Shown here in pieces: positions 9,909 through 18,952 of a stretch of DNA of 64,000 nucleotides (positions within the stretch are counted from its first letter, which is position 1; every line of letters begins with the position of its first letter). Both the position numbers and the translations under genes were made by a program. The notes under the pieces were generated by a model. The model was not told where the DNA came from. It was given only the letters and a program-made list of their open reading frames with translations, and did no database searches. The stretch is taken from the NCBI GenBank assembly GCA_028335825.1, contig JAIOKI010000020.1, positions 332,052 through 396,051 of the forward strand, read 5' to 3'. This DNA comes from Nosema muscidifuracis (Eukaryota; Microsporidia; Nosematidae).

Positions 9909-10565
9909 TCACCCACTAGCTTTTAAAGAGAATACATAATTCTTGACCAAAGGTACAAAGAAGCAATAATTGGCTAATACAGTAGCTGCATGAAATATTT
10001 CATGATAACCAAATATATAAGGATAAGGATCAGGTTTTTTAGATCCATAAACTATACCTCCTATTAAGTACACAACACCTCCTACAATAAATAATATAAG
10101 ATCACAAATACTGAGACTTTCAATTAAAATTTTAAAGAAAGGTATTATTGAAACACCATGTAAAATATAAACAACAGTATCAAATAAATGATTAAGTCTT
10201 CGTAATAGAATAATTTTAAGAACACCAGCTGTAGTAATTGACCATGAAACTAGAAGTATCGACTTAGTGTATGCATTATAAGGAAGAAGGGTTAGAACAA
10301 CAGAAGTCTGTGTACCTGATATAAGAAGAAATATAGAAATATGATCAAGAAGTCTAACCAAATGTTCAATATTTTCATTCTTCCAATGAGTAATATGATA
10401 AGTACTACTTACTCCAAATAAAATGAGTTGAGCTAAAAGATATATACAAATACCAAGGTTACCTTTTATAAGTGACCAGCTTACTATATAAAGGACTGAT
10501 TCACTTATTGTTAAATAGAAAGCTGCTTGGTGAATTCTTCCTCTAAATTTTGGTTTTAGTTCCAT
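9909..10565 (-). CDS. PAQR / hemolysin III-family membrane protein
   Basis: Seven-helix membrane protein of the progestin/adipoQ receptor (PAQR) superfamily. Relatives include yeast Izh proteins, adiponectin receptors and bacterial HlyIII; several are thought to be lipid hydrolases such as ceramidases. 218 residues with little outside the core. The zinc site is complete: H57 in SSTYHITHW, D74 in LLDHISIF, and H188/H192 in GYHEIFHAA. The short N-terminus KPKFRGRIHQ is like the compact HlyIII branch. The start has ACCC five bases upstream. Despite the family's historical name there is no reason to call it a toxin. Exact substrate unknown. Confidence 0.85.
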   Translation of the reverse strand: MELKPKFRGRIHQAAFYLTISESVLYIVSWSLIKGNLGICIYLLAQLILFGVSSTYHITHWKNENIEHLVRLLDHISIFLLISGTQTSVVLTLLPYNAYTKSILLVSWSITTAGVLKIILLRRLNHLFDTVVYILHGVSIIPFFKILIESLSICDLILFIVGGVVYLIGGIVYGSKKPDPYPYIFGYHEIFHAATVLANYCFFVPLVKNYVFSLKASG

Positions 10566-10848
10566 AAGGGTTTATAAGAAATATATCAATTAAATTATTG
10601 AATGTTATGATTGAGTGAATGTTATTATTGAGTGTTATAATTTAATTTATATTGAATGTTATTATTGAACTATTGAATGTTATGATTAAACTATTAAAGG
10701 TTATGAGTGAATGTTATAAGTGAACTATTAAATTTTAGTTTTATGAGTGAATTTTATAATTTTATTAATTCTTCACTAAAAGTTTGACATATCAGAATAT
10801 TTAATTATATTTTGTTTTAAATATTATAAATTTTAAGATTTATCCCTA
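10566..10848. repeat. Short divergent intergenic repeat
   Basis: Many short copies of phrases such as TTATTGAATGTTATGATTG and GAGTGAATGTTAT. It is the promoter region shared by the PAQR gene and the NOT gene. No gene seen. Confidence 0.55.
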
Positions 10849-11490
10849 ATGAAGAAATCAGAACCAACTAAAAAAGACAAACAAGAAAAATTAACTCCAG
10901 AACAAATATGGAAGAATGCTTCATTAATCCTTGGAGCAAAGAAAAAAGATGGATTAATTAACACAGAATGTATTCAAAAACCAGTAGATTTTTTAGATAT
11001 AAAAACTAAACTACAAGAAATAACAACATCAAAAATCGAATCTTTAGATATGCCAAACGCACGAGAACATTTTTACAAAACTGAACTTAAAAATTCACTT
11101 TTTCACATTCCTGATTTTGTTTCTTTAGATACGTCTTATAAACCAAGTAAAATTTGTGATACACCATCTTATTTTCCTAAAATACCTTTAAATATTTTTG
11201 ATAGTCCTGATGTATACAAAAATCTTGATATTGATACATTATTCTTCATTTTTTATAAGAATCCTAATACTGTTCATCAGTATCATGCAGCTACTCAACT
11301 TAAATTATGTAGTTGGAGATTTCATACTAAATATCTTACATGGTTTCAGAGATTAGAAGAACCCAAACTTATTACTACTGATTATGAGAGAGGAGATTTT
11401 CTATTTTTTGATTATGATGTTACATGGAATTTTATGAAAAAAAGTGATTTCACATTTGAATATAAATATTTGGAATGTTCAGAATTATAA
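10849..11490 (+). CDS. NOT5: CCR4-NOT subunit, Not3/Not5 C-terminal domain only
   Basis: Subunit of the CCR4-NOT complex (mRNA deadenylation and decay, transcription). 213 residues. The last 90 or so are the NOT box: DTLFFIFYKNPNTVHQYHAA, then SWRFHTKYLTWFQRLEEPK, then the FTFEYKYLE end, all classic for Not3/Not5. The long N-terminal coiled coil of yeast Not3/Not5 (several hundred residues) is absent. Only a short linker that would bind Not1 (about 15-120) remains. The start is preceded by TCCC four bases upstream. It ends 30 bases before the stop of the convergent TRF4-like gene. Not2 shares the NOT box, but the SWRFHTKY/FQR-EEPK wording fits Not3/Not5. Confidence 0.88.
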   Translation: MKKSEPTKKDKQEKLTPEQIWKNASLILGAKKKDGLINTECIQKPVDFLDIKTKLQEITTSKIESLDMPNAREHFYKTELKNSLFHIPDFVSLDTSYKPSKICDTPSYFPKIPLNIFDSPDVYKNLDIDTLFFIFYKNPNTVHQYHAATQLKLCSWRFHTKYLTWFQRLEEPKLITTDYERGDFLFFDYDVTWNFMKKSDFTFEYKYLECSEL

Positions 11491-11520
11491 TTTTTTAATT
11501 AAACTTTTCTATTGTATAAA

Positions 11521-13095
11521 TTATTTAGAAGGTTTATTTAATTTACTATTTTTTTCTTTTACTTCATTGTTTTTTTTTTGTTTTGCTTCATTGTTCTTTT
11601 TTTGTTTTGCTTCATTGTTCTTTTTTTGTTTTGATTTTTTTATATTCTTCTTTTTTTTATTATCTTTCAATTTTTTAGTATTATCTTCCAATTCTTCAAA
11701 ATCTTTAGCATCATCTTTAAGTTTTTTATTCTTCTTTTTTTTCCTATCTTTGAGTTTTTTATCATCTTTCAATTCTTTGCTATCTTTGAAATTTTTAGTA
11801 CTATCTTCCAATTCTTCAAAATCATTCACATTATCTTTACTATCTTTCACTTTTTTCCTATCTTTGAGATTTTTAGTACTATCTTCCAATTCTTCAAAAC
11901 CTTCTTCAAAATCATTCACTTCTACAAATTCTTCTCCAAAACCTTCTTTAATACTCTTCGCTATAATCCCACTTTCACTTCTAAGATCAGTAACAAATTT
12001 ATCATACAAAAGTGTATCTGTACTCTTAATTTTTTTATTATTACTATCTGTAATATCTTTTAATTTATTCTTAACTTTCCCATCATCTTTATTAAATTTA
12101 TTTAGAGATATTTCTTTATCAATTTTATAAAGATTACTATCTCTTAAACTTTTTATTTTAGATTTCATTTTTTTAATTTTTATAACTGACTTTTCATTTT
12201 TAATAACATAATTTCTTTCTGATAATTCGATATCACTTATAAAAAATATTTCTTTAAAAATTTTATCTACTGAATTATTTACATGATGATATAATATTAT
12301 TCTATAAAAATTTTGTAAAGAATCAATTATTCTATCCATATTTTTACAACAAGCTCCTACATCTATATTATTATCAGTTGGATCAATTATTGATAATCTA
12401 TTATTTAAATTAGGTTTATAAATTAAATTAATAGAATCTATTTGTACATTTTTATATTTAAAAGTGTATCCATAAAACTGTACAAAATCAAAAAAAAGAG
12501 TAGATAAATTAGTTTTTAAACATATTGAATTAATTAAAGGATGCATAATTAAATAATTATGAATCATAAGAAATTGACTATAACTATTCAATCCACCTAC
12601 ACTAGCATCACCCAATTTTCTACTAACAATAAAATGTTTAAATAATATAGCAAATATTTTTATAATTTCATTATCCTTAACAATTTGTTTTACATAATTA
12701 CCTGCTATAACTCCACTTTCATTATTTATGCTTATATCGAACTTGAACCCAAATTTTTTAATTTTAAATTTTAGAATAGGAATCTTTGCATGAGATAAAT
12801 GTATAAGATTATATACAAGTTTAGTTTTAATAAGTTCAGTTTTTATTGTACGAAGAATTAAATTAGAATCATTTGTATTGATTTTTATTGATATATCTAT
12901 GTCACTTGAATGAGTATAAAGTCCAGTATAAAAACTTCCAAAAAGTGTTAACTTAGAATTTGGATATAATTTTTTAATTTCTTTTTCTATATATTTTAAC
13001 CAAATAAGTCTAGATGAATGTTCTTTAGTAGAAGGTTTAATTTTATTATAAGTATCTAATAATTCTTTATTGGCAATTTTTTGTAAATCGTTCAT
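11521..13095 (-). CDS. TRF4: Trf4/Pap2-type non-canonical poly(A) polymerase with Lys-rich tail
   Basis: Nucleotidyltransferase of the TRAMP/TENT4 group, which adds short A-tails to nuclear RNAs for exosome decay. About 524 residues from the ATG at 13095, which has CCCC just upstream. The upstream frame extension is AT-rich filler. The catalytic domain has GSFYTGLYTHSSDIDI with D65 and D67, and the third carboxylate D120 in KFDISI. The central domain has LNSYSQFLMIHNYLI (nucleotide-specificity helix), LFFDFVQFYGYTFKY and IIDPTDNNIDVGACC. From about residue 330 on the tail is a low-complexity mix of Lys, Asp and Glu with repeated FEELEDSTK and KKKNNEAKQ units, probably a disordered RNA- or partner-binding region. 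Trf4 versus Trf5 cannot be told. Confidence 0.88.
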   Translation of the reverse strand: MNDLQKIANKELLDTYNKIKPSTKEHSSRLIWLKYIEKEIKKLYPNSKLTLFGSFYTGLYTHSSDIDISIKINTNDSNLILRTIKTELIKTKLVYNLIHLSHAKIPILKFKIKKFGFKFDISINNESGVIAGNYVKQIVKDNEIIKIFAILFKHFIVSRKLGDASVGGLNSYSQFLMIHNYLIMHPLINSICLKTNLSTLFFDFVQFYGYTFKYKNVQIDSINLIYKPNLNNRLSIIDPTDNNIDVGACCKNMDRIIDSLQNFYRIILYHHVNNSVDKIFKEIFFISDIELSERNYVIKNEKSVIKIKKMKSKIKSLRDSNLYKIDKEISLNKFNKDDGKVKNKLKDITDSNNKKIKSTDTLLYDKFVTDLRSESGIIAKSIKEGFGEEFVEVNDFEEGFEELEDSTKNLKDRKKVKDSKDNVNDFEELEDSTKNFKDSKELKDDKKLKDRKKKKNKKLKDDAKDFEELEDNTKKLKDNKKKKNIKKSKQKKNNEAKQKKNNEAKQKKNNEVKEKNSKLNKPSK

Positions 13096-13697
13096 CAAGT
13101 GGGGATAAAAAAAAATATATTGAAATATATTTAAAAGTAAAATGTTGAATATTGAATAAAATGTTAAATAAAATATATTTAATAAGTTAAATACAATATA
13201 TTTAATAGGTAAAATAAAATATATTGAATAAGTTAAATAAAGAATTGAATGAAAATGCATTAATAAGTTAAATATTATATATTGAATAACAAGCATATCT
13301 AAATCATTTTTTTATAAAAGATTATAAGTATATTAAAAATAATATTCTACTAGCTGGATGTATTTTTTATCTTTATATCTATTTGTTTCTTCAAGAATAT
13401 TCATTTTTAAATAAAGCTTATATTTTAATAAATATATTATCTAAATATTTTATTTAATGAATGAAGACTAAAACACTAAACATAGATTCTATTTTAATAA
13501 TACCTAATTTTTTATAATAATTAATTTATAATAAAATTATTTTAATTTAGATTTAGATCAAATATTTATTAATAAATTAATAAAGAATAATAATTAAAAA
13601 TTAATAAAGAATGATAATTAATTTTTATTAAATTATTATCTAGTTTTCTTTTAATTAAATTTTGATATATGAATAACGATTTTTTAAAAGTTATGAT
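13096..13697. repeat. AT-rich intergenic region
   Basis: The first 200 bases repeat AAAATATATT(G/T)AATAAGTTAAATA in degenerate copies. They form an open frame continuous with the TRF4-like gene, but the composition is that of spacer. The rest is plain AT-rich DNA. No gene seen. Confidence 0.5.
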
Positions 13698-14102
13698 TTA
13701 TTTAAACCAAATTTTTATCTCTCTTTCTGCTGTTTCTACTGAATCACTTCCATGAACAACATTAGCACTAACATCAGCAGCAAGATCTCCTCTAATAGAA
13801 CCCATTTCTGCTTGTAAAGGATTTGTACTACCAATAATCTTTCTACAAACTTCAACTGCATCAATACCTTCCCATATCATACAGATTACCATATCAGAAC
13901 ATAAATCTTTAACCATATCATTAAAAAAAAATTTTTCTTTAAGATGACCATAATGTTCTTCAACTAATTCTTTAGGAGGAATCATTGATTTAATGTTTTT
14001 AAGTGTTAATCCTTTTCTTTCGAATCTTTCTATTATGGATGATACTAAACGTCTTTGAACACCTTCTGGTTTAATCATTATGTATGTCTGTTGGATAGCC
14101 AT
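13698..14102 (-). CDS. NDK1: Nucleoside diphosphate kinase
   Basis: Exchanges the terminal phosphate between nucleoside triphosphates and diphosphates through a phosphohistidine. 134 residues, slightly below the usual 150. K11 in YIMIKPEGVQR, the GSTNPLQAEMGSIRGD loop and the active-site H117 in NVVHGSDS are all present. The C-terminal residues IKIWFK end earlier than in most homologues, which lack only the hexamer-stabilising tail. CCCC lies nine to twelve bases upstream of the ATG. For an organism that imports host nucleotides, this enzyme balances the triphosphate pools. Confidence 0.97.
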   Translation of the reverse strand: MAIQQTYIMIKPEGVQRRLVSSIIERFERKGLTLKNIKSMIPPKELVEEHYGHLKEKFFFNDMVKDLCSDMVICMIWEGIDAVEVCRKIIGSTNPLQAEMGSIRGDLAADVSANVVHGSDSVETAEREIKIWFK

Positions 14103-14916
14103 GTTTTTAGGGGTAGAATAAAATTAATTTATATTAGGTTTATTTTTAAAATGGTTTGAAGTTTGTTTACTAATAAAAAATGATACAATCTAATATGTTA
14201 AAGATAGAATTAAATTATTTGTAATTTATATTTTTTATTGAGAGATTTGACAATTCTGTTAAAATGTTTTATATATTTATTGATAGGTTTGACAATATCT
14301 GTTAAAATGTTTTATATATTTATTGAGAGGTTTGACAATATCTTTAAAATGTTCTATATATATTTATTGAGAGGTTTGACAATATCTTTAAAATGTTCTA
14401 TATATATTTATTGAGAGGTTTGACAATTCTGTTATAATAGATTAAAATTTTTTATATATTTATTGACAACATTAAAATTATTTTTAAAATATTTTTTATA
14501 TATTTATTAACAACGTTACAATTATTTGTTAAAATATTTTATTGAGAGATTTGAAATATCTGTTATAATATATTAAAATTTTTTATATATTTTATTGAGA
14601 GGTTTGACAATTCTGTTAAAATGTTCTATATATATTTATTGACAACCTTACAATTATTTATTAAAAAAATTTATGTATTTATTGACAACCTTACAATTAT
14701 TTATTAAAATTTTTTATATTTATTGACAACTTTACAATTATCTATTACAATAGATAAGTACTATAACATACAGGTTTTAAAATAGATAAGTTTTATAATA
14801 AATAAAATTTATATTAAAGTTTTATATTAAAGTTCTATAATAGAAATTATATAATTTTATAAAGATAACTTATATTTAAAAAATTTTATTTCTTCTATCT
14901 CGACCAATAAATTCTA
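14103..14916. repeat. Intergenic minisatellite, 44-base unit
   Basis: From about 14,230 to 14,760 a degenerate tandem repeat with a core like TTATTGAGAGGTTTGACAAT then TCTTTAAAATGTTCTATATA. Three successive GAGAGG anchors lie at 14325, 14369 and 14413, exactly 44 bases apart. About a dozen copies are recognisable, the later ones reading TTGACAACCTTACAATTATT. Flanks are plain AT-rich DNA. No gene seen. Confidence 0.85.
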
Positions 14917-16518
14917 CTATATTAACCCATCAAAATCTGGAATATCTACGCTCTTCTTAATTTTCTGTAAAAAATCATCAGGCGTCATTATCTTAGATAA
15001 ACTAGAATCTGACTCTAATAAAGAAGTAACAGGTTCTTTTGATTTTTCTACTTGAGGAGGTGGTTTAGAAAAATAATTTATAGATGGAGGTTTTTGTACT
15101 GAAATCTGTTTTTTAGGTATATTTGTCTGTTGATATACACTAGTAGAAATTCTAGAAGTTGTATCGGGAATATCTGAATGTCTAATATTAGAATTATTAT
15201 TAATAAGATTAGTACTATTTATAAGATTAGTACTATTAATAAGATTAGAATTATTAATAGGATTAGTACTATTATTAATAGGATTATTATTAATAAGATT
15301 AGAATTACCATTTATAAGATCAGTACCAATATAACTAGAACCAATATAATTAGAACTATTACTTTTAAAACCAGTACTATTATTACTTTTAAAACCAGTA
15401 CTATTACTTTTATAACCAATATTACTTATAAAATTAGATCCTTTATCATTATAATCATATTTAGGTACTGTATTAAATTTAGTACTTCTATTTTTATTCC
15501 TAAGATAAGTTAACTCTTCTTCATAATTATTTGGATTATATAAATTATTTTTACTATCTGATACTTTATATTTAGTCTGTGTAAACTCAATTTCTTTCTT
15601 TTTTGGTTTATAATTTGAAGTAGAACTAGTTGATGTATCTTCATCATTATAAGAAGATTTATTTTTTTTCTTTACTATATCATCTTCTTTTTCTAATTTA
15701 AATATCTGATTATCAATATTCAAACAAGGTGTAAACAAAAATGAATCTTTAAAAAAAGTTACACAATCTTTTTCTTTAGTCTTAAGTTTAATATATTTAT
15801 CATCAAGTGGATGAATAAAAATATCAATTTTAGTGTACTTAACTGTATCTTCTTCTATTTTAGAATCAGATTCTATTAAATAATTCTTCTTTTCGTTTAA
15901 TAAATGTTTGACTTTAGATAAAATACTATTCATATCTATATTTGGTGTATTATCATCAGGAATATTATCTTCTTTATCATCATTTAATTTATTAGGAATC
16001 TGATCATCTGTTTCAGTTAATTCTTCTTTTTTAGTCAAATCTTCTTTTAAAGATATCTTAGGTAAATTAAATCCCATATTCTGATTTTGTACACGTAGAT
16101 TTCTAAATTCATTATTCAATTTTCGATTTGGTAATTTAGTATCCATTTTAGCTTTACTTAATTTTTCTCTAGGTGTTTCTTCATTATTAATACGTGGTTT
16201 TTTATTTTTAAATCCAAATGGATCACTTTTTTTATTATTCCTTTTTGGTCTTTTTAAATATACAACAGTTTTCTCTTTTTTTAATTTAATTTCTAAATTA
16301 TCAGTGTCTAAAGAAAGATTATATAATTCATTATTAGTACCAAAAAATAATTTTCTTTTATGTATAGAAACATGTTGTTTATCTCTATTATCTTCTATTA
16401 AAGGTAACAATTTAAGTTTACCATTTGTATTAGTAACAAACAAGTCTTCATTTTCTTTTAATTTGATTTTTAAGAGTCTGTAAGCGTAGAGTATTTTTAT
16501 GTACCATAAGATTTTCAT
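14917..16518 (-). CDS. Asn/Ser/Lys-rich orphan protein
   Basis: Not recognised. 533 residues, no signal peptide or membrane segment. The N-terminal 90 residues look folded and basic (ending VVYLKRPKRNNKKSD, a possible nuclear signal). A second folded-looking stretch lies at about 195-270. Between and after them the chain is low complexity: STGFKSN repeats near 375-395, then about eight NLINSTNLIN-type repeats (coded near 15,180-15,330), then a Pro/Gln patch. The last 35 residues (MTPDDFLQKIKKSVDIPDFDGLI) look conserved-like. The repeats recall disordered nucleoporins or RNA-granule proteins, but FG motifs are too few to call it a nucleoporin. No C-run precedes the start. Confidence 0.75.
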   Translation of the reverse strand: MKILWYIKILYAYRLLKIKLKENEDLFVTNTNGKLKLLPLIEDNRDKQHVSIHKRKLFFGTNNELYNLSLDTDNLEIKLKKEKTVVYLKRPKRNNKKSDPFGFKNKKPRINNEETPREKLSKAKMDTKLPNRKLNNEFRNLRVQNQNMGFNLPKISLKEDLTKKEELTETDDQIPNKLNDDKEDNIPDDNTPNIDMNSILSKVKHLLNEKKNYLIESDSKIEEDTVKYTKIDIFIHPLDDKYIKLKTKEKDCVTFFKDSFLFTPCLNIDNQIFKLEKEDDIVKKKNKSSYNDEDTSTSSTSNYKPKKKEIEFTQTKYKVSDSKNNLYNPNNYEEELTYLRNKNRSTKFNTVPKYDYNDKGSNFISNIGYKSNSTGFKSNNSTGFKSNSSNYIGSSYIGTDLINGNSNLINNNPINNSTNPINNSNLINSTNLINSTNLINNNSNIRHSDIPDTTSRISTSVYQQTNIPKKQISVQKPPSINYFSKPPPQVEKSKEPVTSLLESDSSLSKIMTPDDFLQKIKKSVDIPDFDGLI

Positions 16519-16840
16519 TTTTGTGTTTATTTTGTATTAATTTATGATTGAGTTATGAAACAAAAATAAATTAAAAGTTTATATATAAGATTAATCTTTA
16601 TAAGAAAAAATTTTATAAGTTATAGGATTATTTTTTATTAGTTATAAGTATAATCCTTATAAGAAAAATCCTTGTAAATTATATATAAAGATATATATAA
16701 GAAAAATTCTTATAAAATCTAACCAAGATAACAAAACTATATAATCCTTATAAATTATATAAAGATAATAAAACAACTACATAAAGATAATAAAACTATA
16801 TAACAAAACTATATAATAAAATTAATTTTTAATTTATAAA
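16519..16840. repeat. AT-rich intergenic region
   Basis: Short degenerate repeats of TTATAAGAAAAATCCTTATAA and AAGATAATAAAACTATATAA. No gene seen. Confidence 0.5.
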
Positions 16841-17794
16841 TCATACTTTAATTCCTAATGAATCTACTTGCATAACTTTAATAACTGTATTTCTGTATAC
16901 TCCATCATAACCAGTAGACCAATCATCACCTAAGCCATATGCATATAATTTTCCATCTGTACTAAAAGATCCTGCTGTAACAGGTAAATCTTCTGTTTTT
17001 GTAAATGTTTTAATTCTACTTAAATTATCATAAAAAATTATATCTCCATTACTTCCTGCTGTTACTAAAACATTAGAATTCTTAGGAAAAATACTAACTG
17101 TATTTACAGAATAAACTTTTGTATCTTTTCTATGACTTCTAAATGTTACTCCATTATAAAATGATGTAGTATTTATCATTTCACATTTACCTTCTATTCC
17201 TCCTACTAGAACAGATTTATCATCAGATCCTACGCTTAGACATTTAAACATATAACTGAATCTTGGAGTATGTTTTTTACGTGAATCTAGATTATTTACA
17301 TTAGCTGAGTATAATATATTAGTTGATGTTCCATATGATAATAAATTATTCTGTACATCCATACAGAATATTTTACCATCACATTCTATTGTTTTAGTAC
17401 ATTGTGCTGATCTAGTATCCCAAATTTTTATTGTTTTATCCCAACTAGCTGTTATAACTGAATTATACTGAGATCTTACTGATCTTATACCATCACTATG
17501 TGCTTTTATACTGTTAATAGAACTTTTTTCTAAATCTACGAAATGTAAATATCCATCAGCACTTCCACCAAATGCATGTGATGGAGTATCTTTAGAAAAA
17601 CAACAAGTTAAGATTGGTTTTGAATATCCCACTTTTGAAATGAAACCAGTTGGTACAGAAGGATTATATAAATTTATTGATCCATCCCAGCTTGATGTTA
17701 TCATCATGTTATGGAGTGAACTAAAAGATATTTCAGATATTGAATCTGTTGGAGGTGATTGTAATTGAAAAATTTTAGCATTTGAGGAAATCAT
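16841..17794 (-). CDS. BUB3: Bub3-type WD40 spindle-checkpoint protein
   Basis: Seven-bladed WD40 protein of the Bub3/Rae1 family, 317 residues, normal length. It starts with the family's SPPTDSISEISFS motif, then SSWDGSINLYNP (blade 1), GGSADGYLHFVDL (blade 2), ASWDKTIKIWDTR (blade 3), VGGIEGKCEM (blade 5) and TAGSNGDIIFYD (blade 6). SSWD-x-S-x2-LY and the blade-2 wording match Bub3 (kinetochore checkpoint) more than Rae1/Gle2 (mRNA export), though the GDDWSTG loop near the end recalls Rae1. CCCC four bases upstream supports the start. The two paralogues are hard to separate without a tree. Confidence 0.8.
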   Translation of the reverse strand: MISSNAKIFQLQSPPTDSISEISFSSLHNMMITSSWDGSINLYNPSVPTGFISKVGYSKPILTCCFSKDTPSHAFGGSADGYLHFVDLEKSSINSIKAHSDGIRSVRSQYNSVITASWDKTIKIWDTRSAQCTKTIECDGKIFCMDVQNNLLSYGTSTNILYSANVNNLDSRKKHTPRFSYMFKCLSVGSDDKSVLVGGIEGKCEMINTTSFYNGVTFRSHRKDTKVYSVNTVSIFPKNSNVLVTAGSNGDIIFYDNLSRIKTFTKTEDLPVTAGSFSTDGKLYAYGLGDDWSTGYDGVYRNTVIKVMQVDSLGIKV

Positions 17795-18116
17795 CTTTGG
17801 GGTTAAAAATGCAAATAGATAATATAGCTTTATATGGATTATTTATATGGATTGTATAGATTTGCATAGATTTATATAGATTATTTATATAGCCATATAT
17901 GGATTATTTATATGGATTTTATAGGTTTATATAGATTATTTATATGGATTGTTAGGTTTAGGTAGATTATTCATATATATTTTTAATAGACCTATATGGA
18001 TTATCAAATATAAAACAAACTATTTAATATAACATATAATATACAAACCAAACTATATTATACTATATAACCAAACTATATTATATTACATAAATAAATA
18101 AAAATAGACCATTTAA
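17795..18116. repeat. Intergenic repeat, TATATGGATT type
   Basis: From 17,815 to 18,010 the phrases TATATGGATTATTTATATGG and ATAGATTTATATAGATTATT recur in degenerate form. It ends in TATAATATACAAACCAAACTA copies. No gene seen. Confidence 0.6.
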
Positions 18117-18800
18117 TTAAGATTCTTCATTCATTTTCTTATTAAGAAATACATACTTGTAATATAATATAAAAAAATCAGTATATAATATAACTTGAAT
18201 AATACCTGTAGCTACTAATAAAGATCCAACTTTTAATCCTGCAATCTTCTTAATTATAAAATACAATGTATATAATGCTCTATATCCACCTAATAACATA
18301 ATAAATGTAGAAGTTAAACTTTCACATTCTCCTTCTTCTTGGATTTGAACAAGTTGTGGTAAAATACTTACACTTTCAAGTACTAAAGAAAAAACATATA
18401 AATATTCTGATATAAAATCATAAATTCCATTAGTATTTGGTTTTAGTAAAAAAGAAATTAAAGCTGATGGTAAAAGAATAATTCTAATTTTAAAAACATC
18501 TGTTTTTTTATCATAAGATGAATAATACTTAATTCTTATTAGATAAACAACAAGACACTGAAAACTTATAAAAGATATTTTTAGAATAAGGTTGTAGACA
18601 CTTGTCCATCTAGAAAAATTAACTTCAAATAAATCAAAATATCTGCTAAGAAATACTATCAAGTATAAGAACTGGGTTTTAAAACTTAATCCACTACAAC
18701 TCTTAGTCTTCTCTATTTTCTGGGATAGAACTATTTTACTAAGAATATGTACAAAATCTCCTGAATATCTTAAAGTATTAGCAATAAACTCTAAACTCAT
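18117..18800 (-). CDS. ERD2: ER lumen protein-retaining receptor Erd2 (KDEL receptor)
   Basis: Golgi/ER seven-helix receptor that returns escaped ER lumenal proteins bearing a C-terminal K/HDEL-type signal. 227 residues from the ATG at 18800, which has CCCC four bases upstream. The frame continues upstream only across a tRNA gene on the other strand, so that extension is not coding. TKSCSGLSFKTQFLYLIVF (helices 1-2), SRYFDLF with R53 and D56, LESVSILPQL and the GGYRALYTLYFI ligand-site tyrosine are all typical. Slightly longer than the 210-220 residues common in fungi. Confidence 0.96.
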   Translation of the reverse strand: MSLEFIANTLRYSGDFVHILSKIVLSQKIEKTKSCSGLSFKTQFLYLIVFLSRYFDLFEVNFSRWTSVYNLILKISFISFQCLVVYLIRIKYYSSYDKKTDVFKIRIILLPSALISFLLKPNTNGIYDFISEYLYVFSLVLESVSILPQLVQIQEEGECESLTSTFIMLLGGYRALYTLYFIIKKIAGLKVGSLLVATGIIQVILYTDFFILYYKYVFLNKKMNEES

Positions 18801-18880
18801 TTTGGGGTAAAAATATTTTTTTATATAACTAGTTATAAAATTAACAAGGGTTAAAAAAAATAAAAAAAAAAATTGACCAT

Positions 18881-18952
18881 GGTTGTGTGGTGTAATGGTT
18901 ATCACATCAGACTCTGAATCTGATAATCCGAGTTCGAATCTCGGCATGACCT
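18881..18952 (+). tRNA. tRNA-Gln (anticodon CUG)
   Basis: Full cloverleaf. Acceptor GGTTGTG pairs with CATGACC (two G-U pairs). Anticodon stem TCAGA/TCTGA has loop CTCTGAA, giving anticodon CUG. T-arm CCGAG-TTCGAAT-CTCGG is perfect. The discriminator base is T at 18952. Internal promoter boxes A (TGGTGTAATGG) and B (GTTCGAATC) are good, and a run of six T follows within two bases as the Pol III terminator. No intron. It lies 80 bases from the divergent ERD2 start. Confidence 0.95.

Noticed and set aside
11444-12130. 228-codon plus-strand frame rich in Phe/Leu/Ser
   Set aside because: Complement of the lysine-rich TRF4 tail.
13096-13296. Upstream extension of the TRF4-like frame
   Set aside because: Only Ile/Phe/Leu/Tyr filler from AT repeats; the C-run lies between it and the ATG at 13095.
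14230-14760. Regular spaced repeats considered as a CRISPR array
   Set aside because: Units are contiguous and degenerate with no unique spacers, and the genome is eukaryotic.
15178-15513. 111-codon plus-strand Ile/Thr repeat frame
   Set aside because: Complement of the Asn-rich repeats of the orphan gene on the minus strand.
18801-18947. Upstream extension of the ERD2 frame
   Set aside because: Overlaps the tRNA-Gln gene on the opposite strand; the C-run supports the ATG at 18800.
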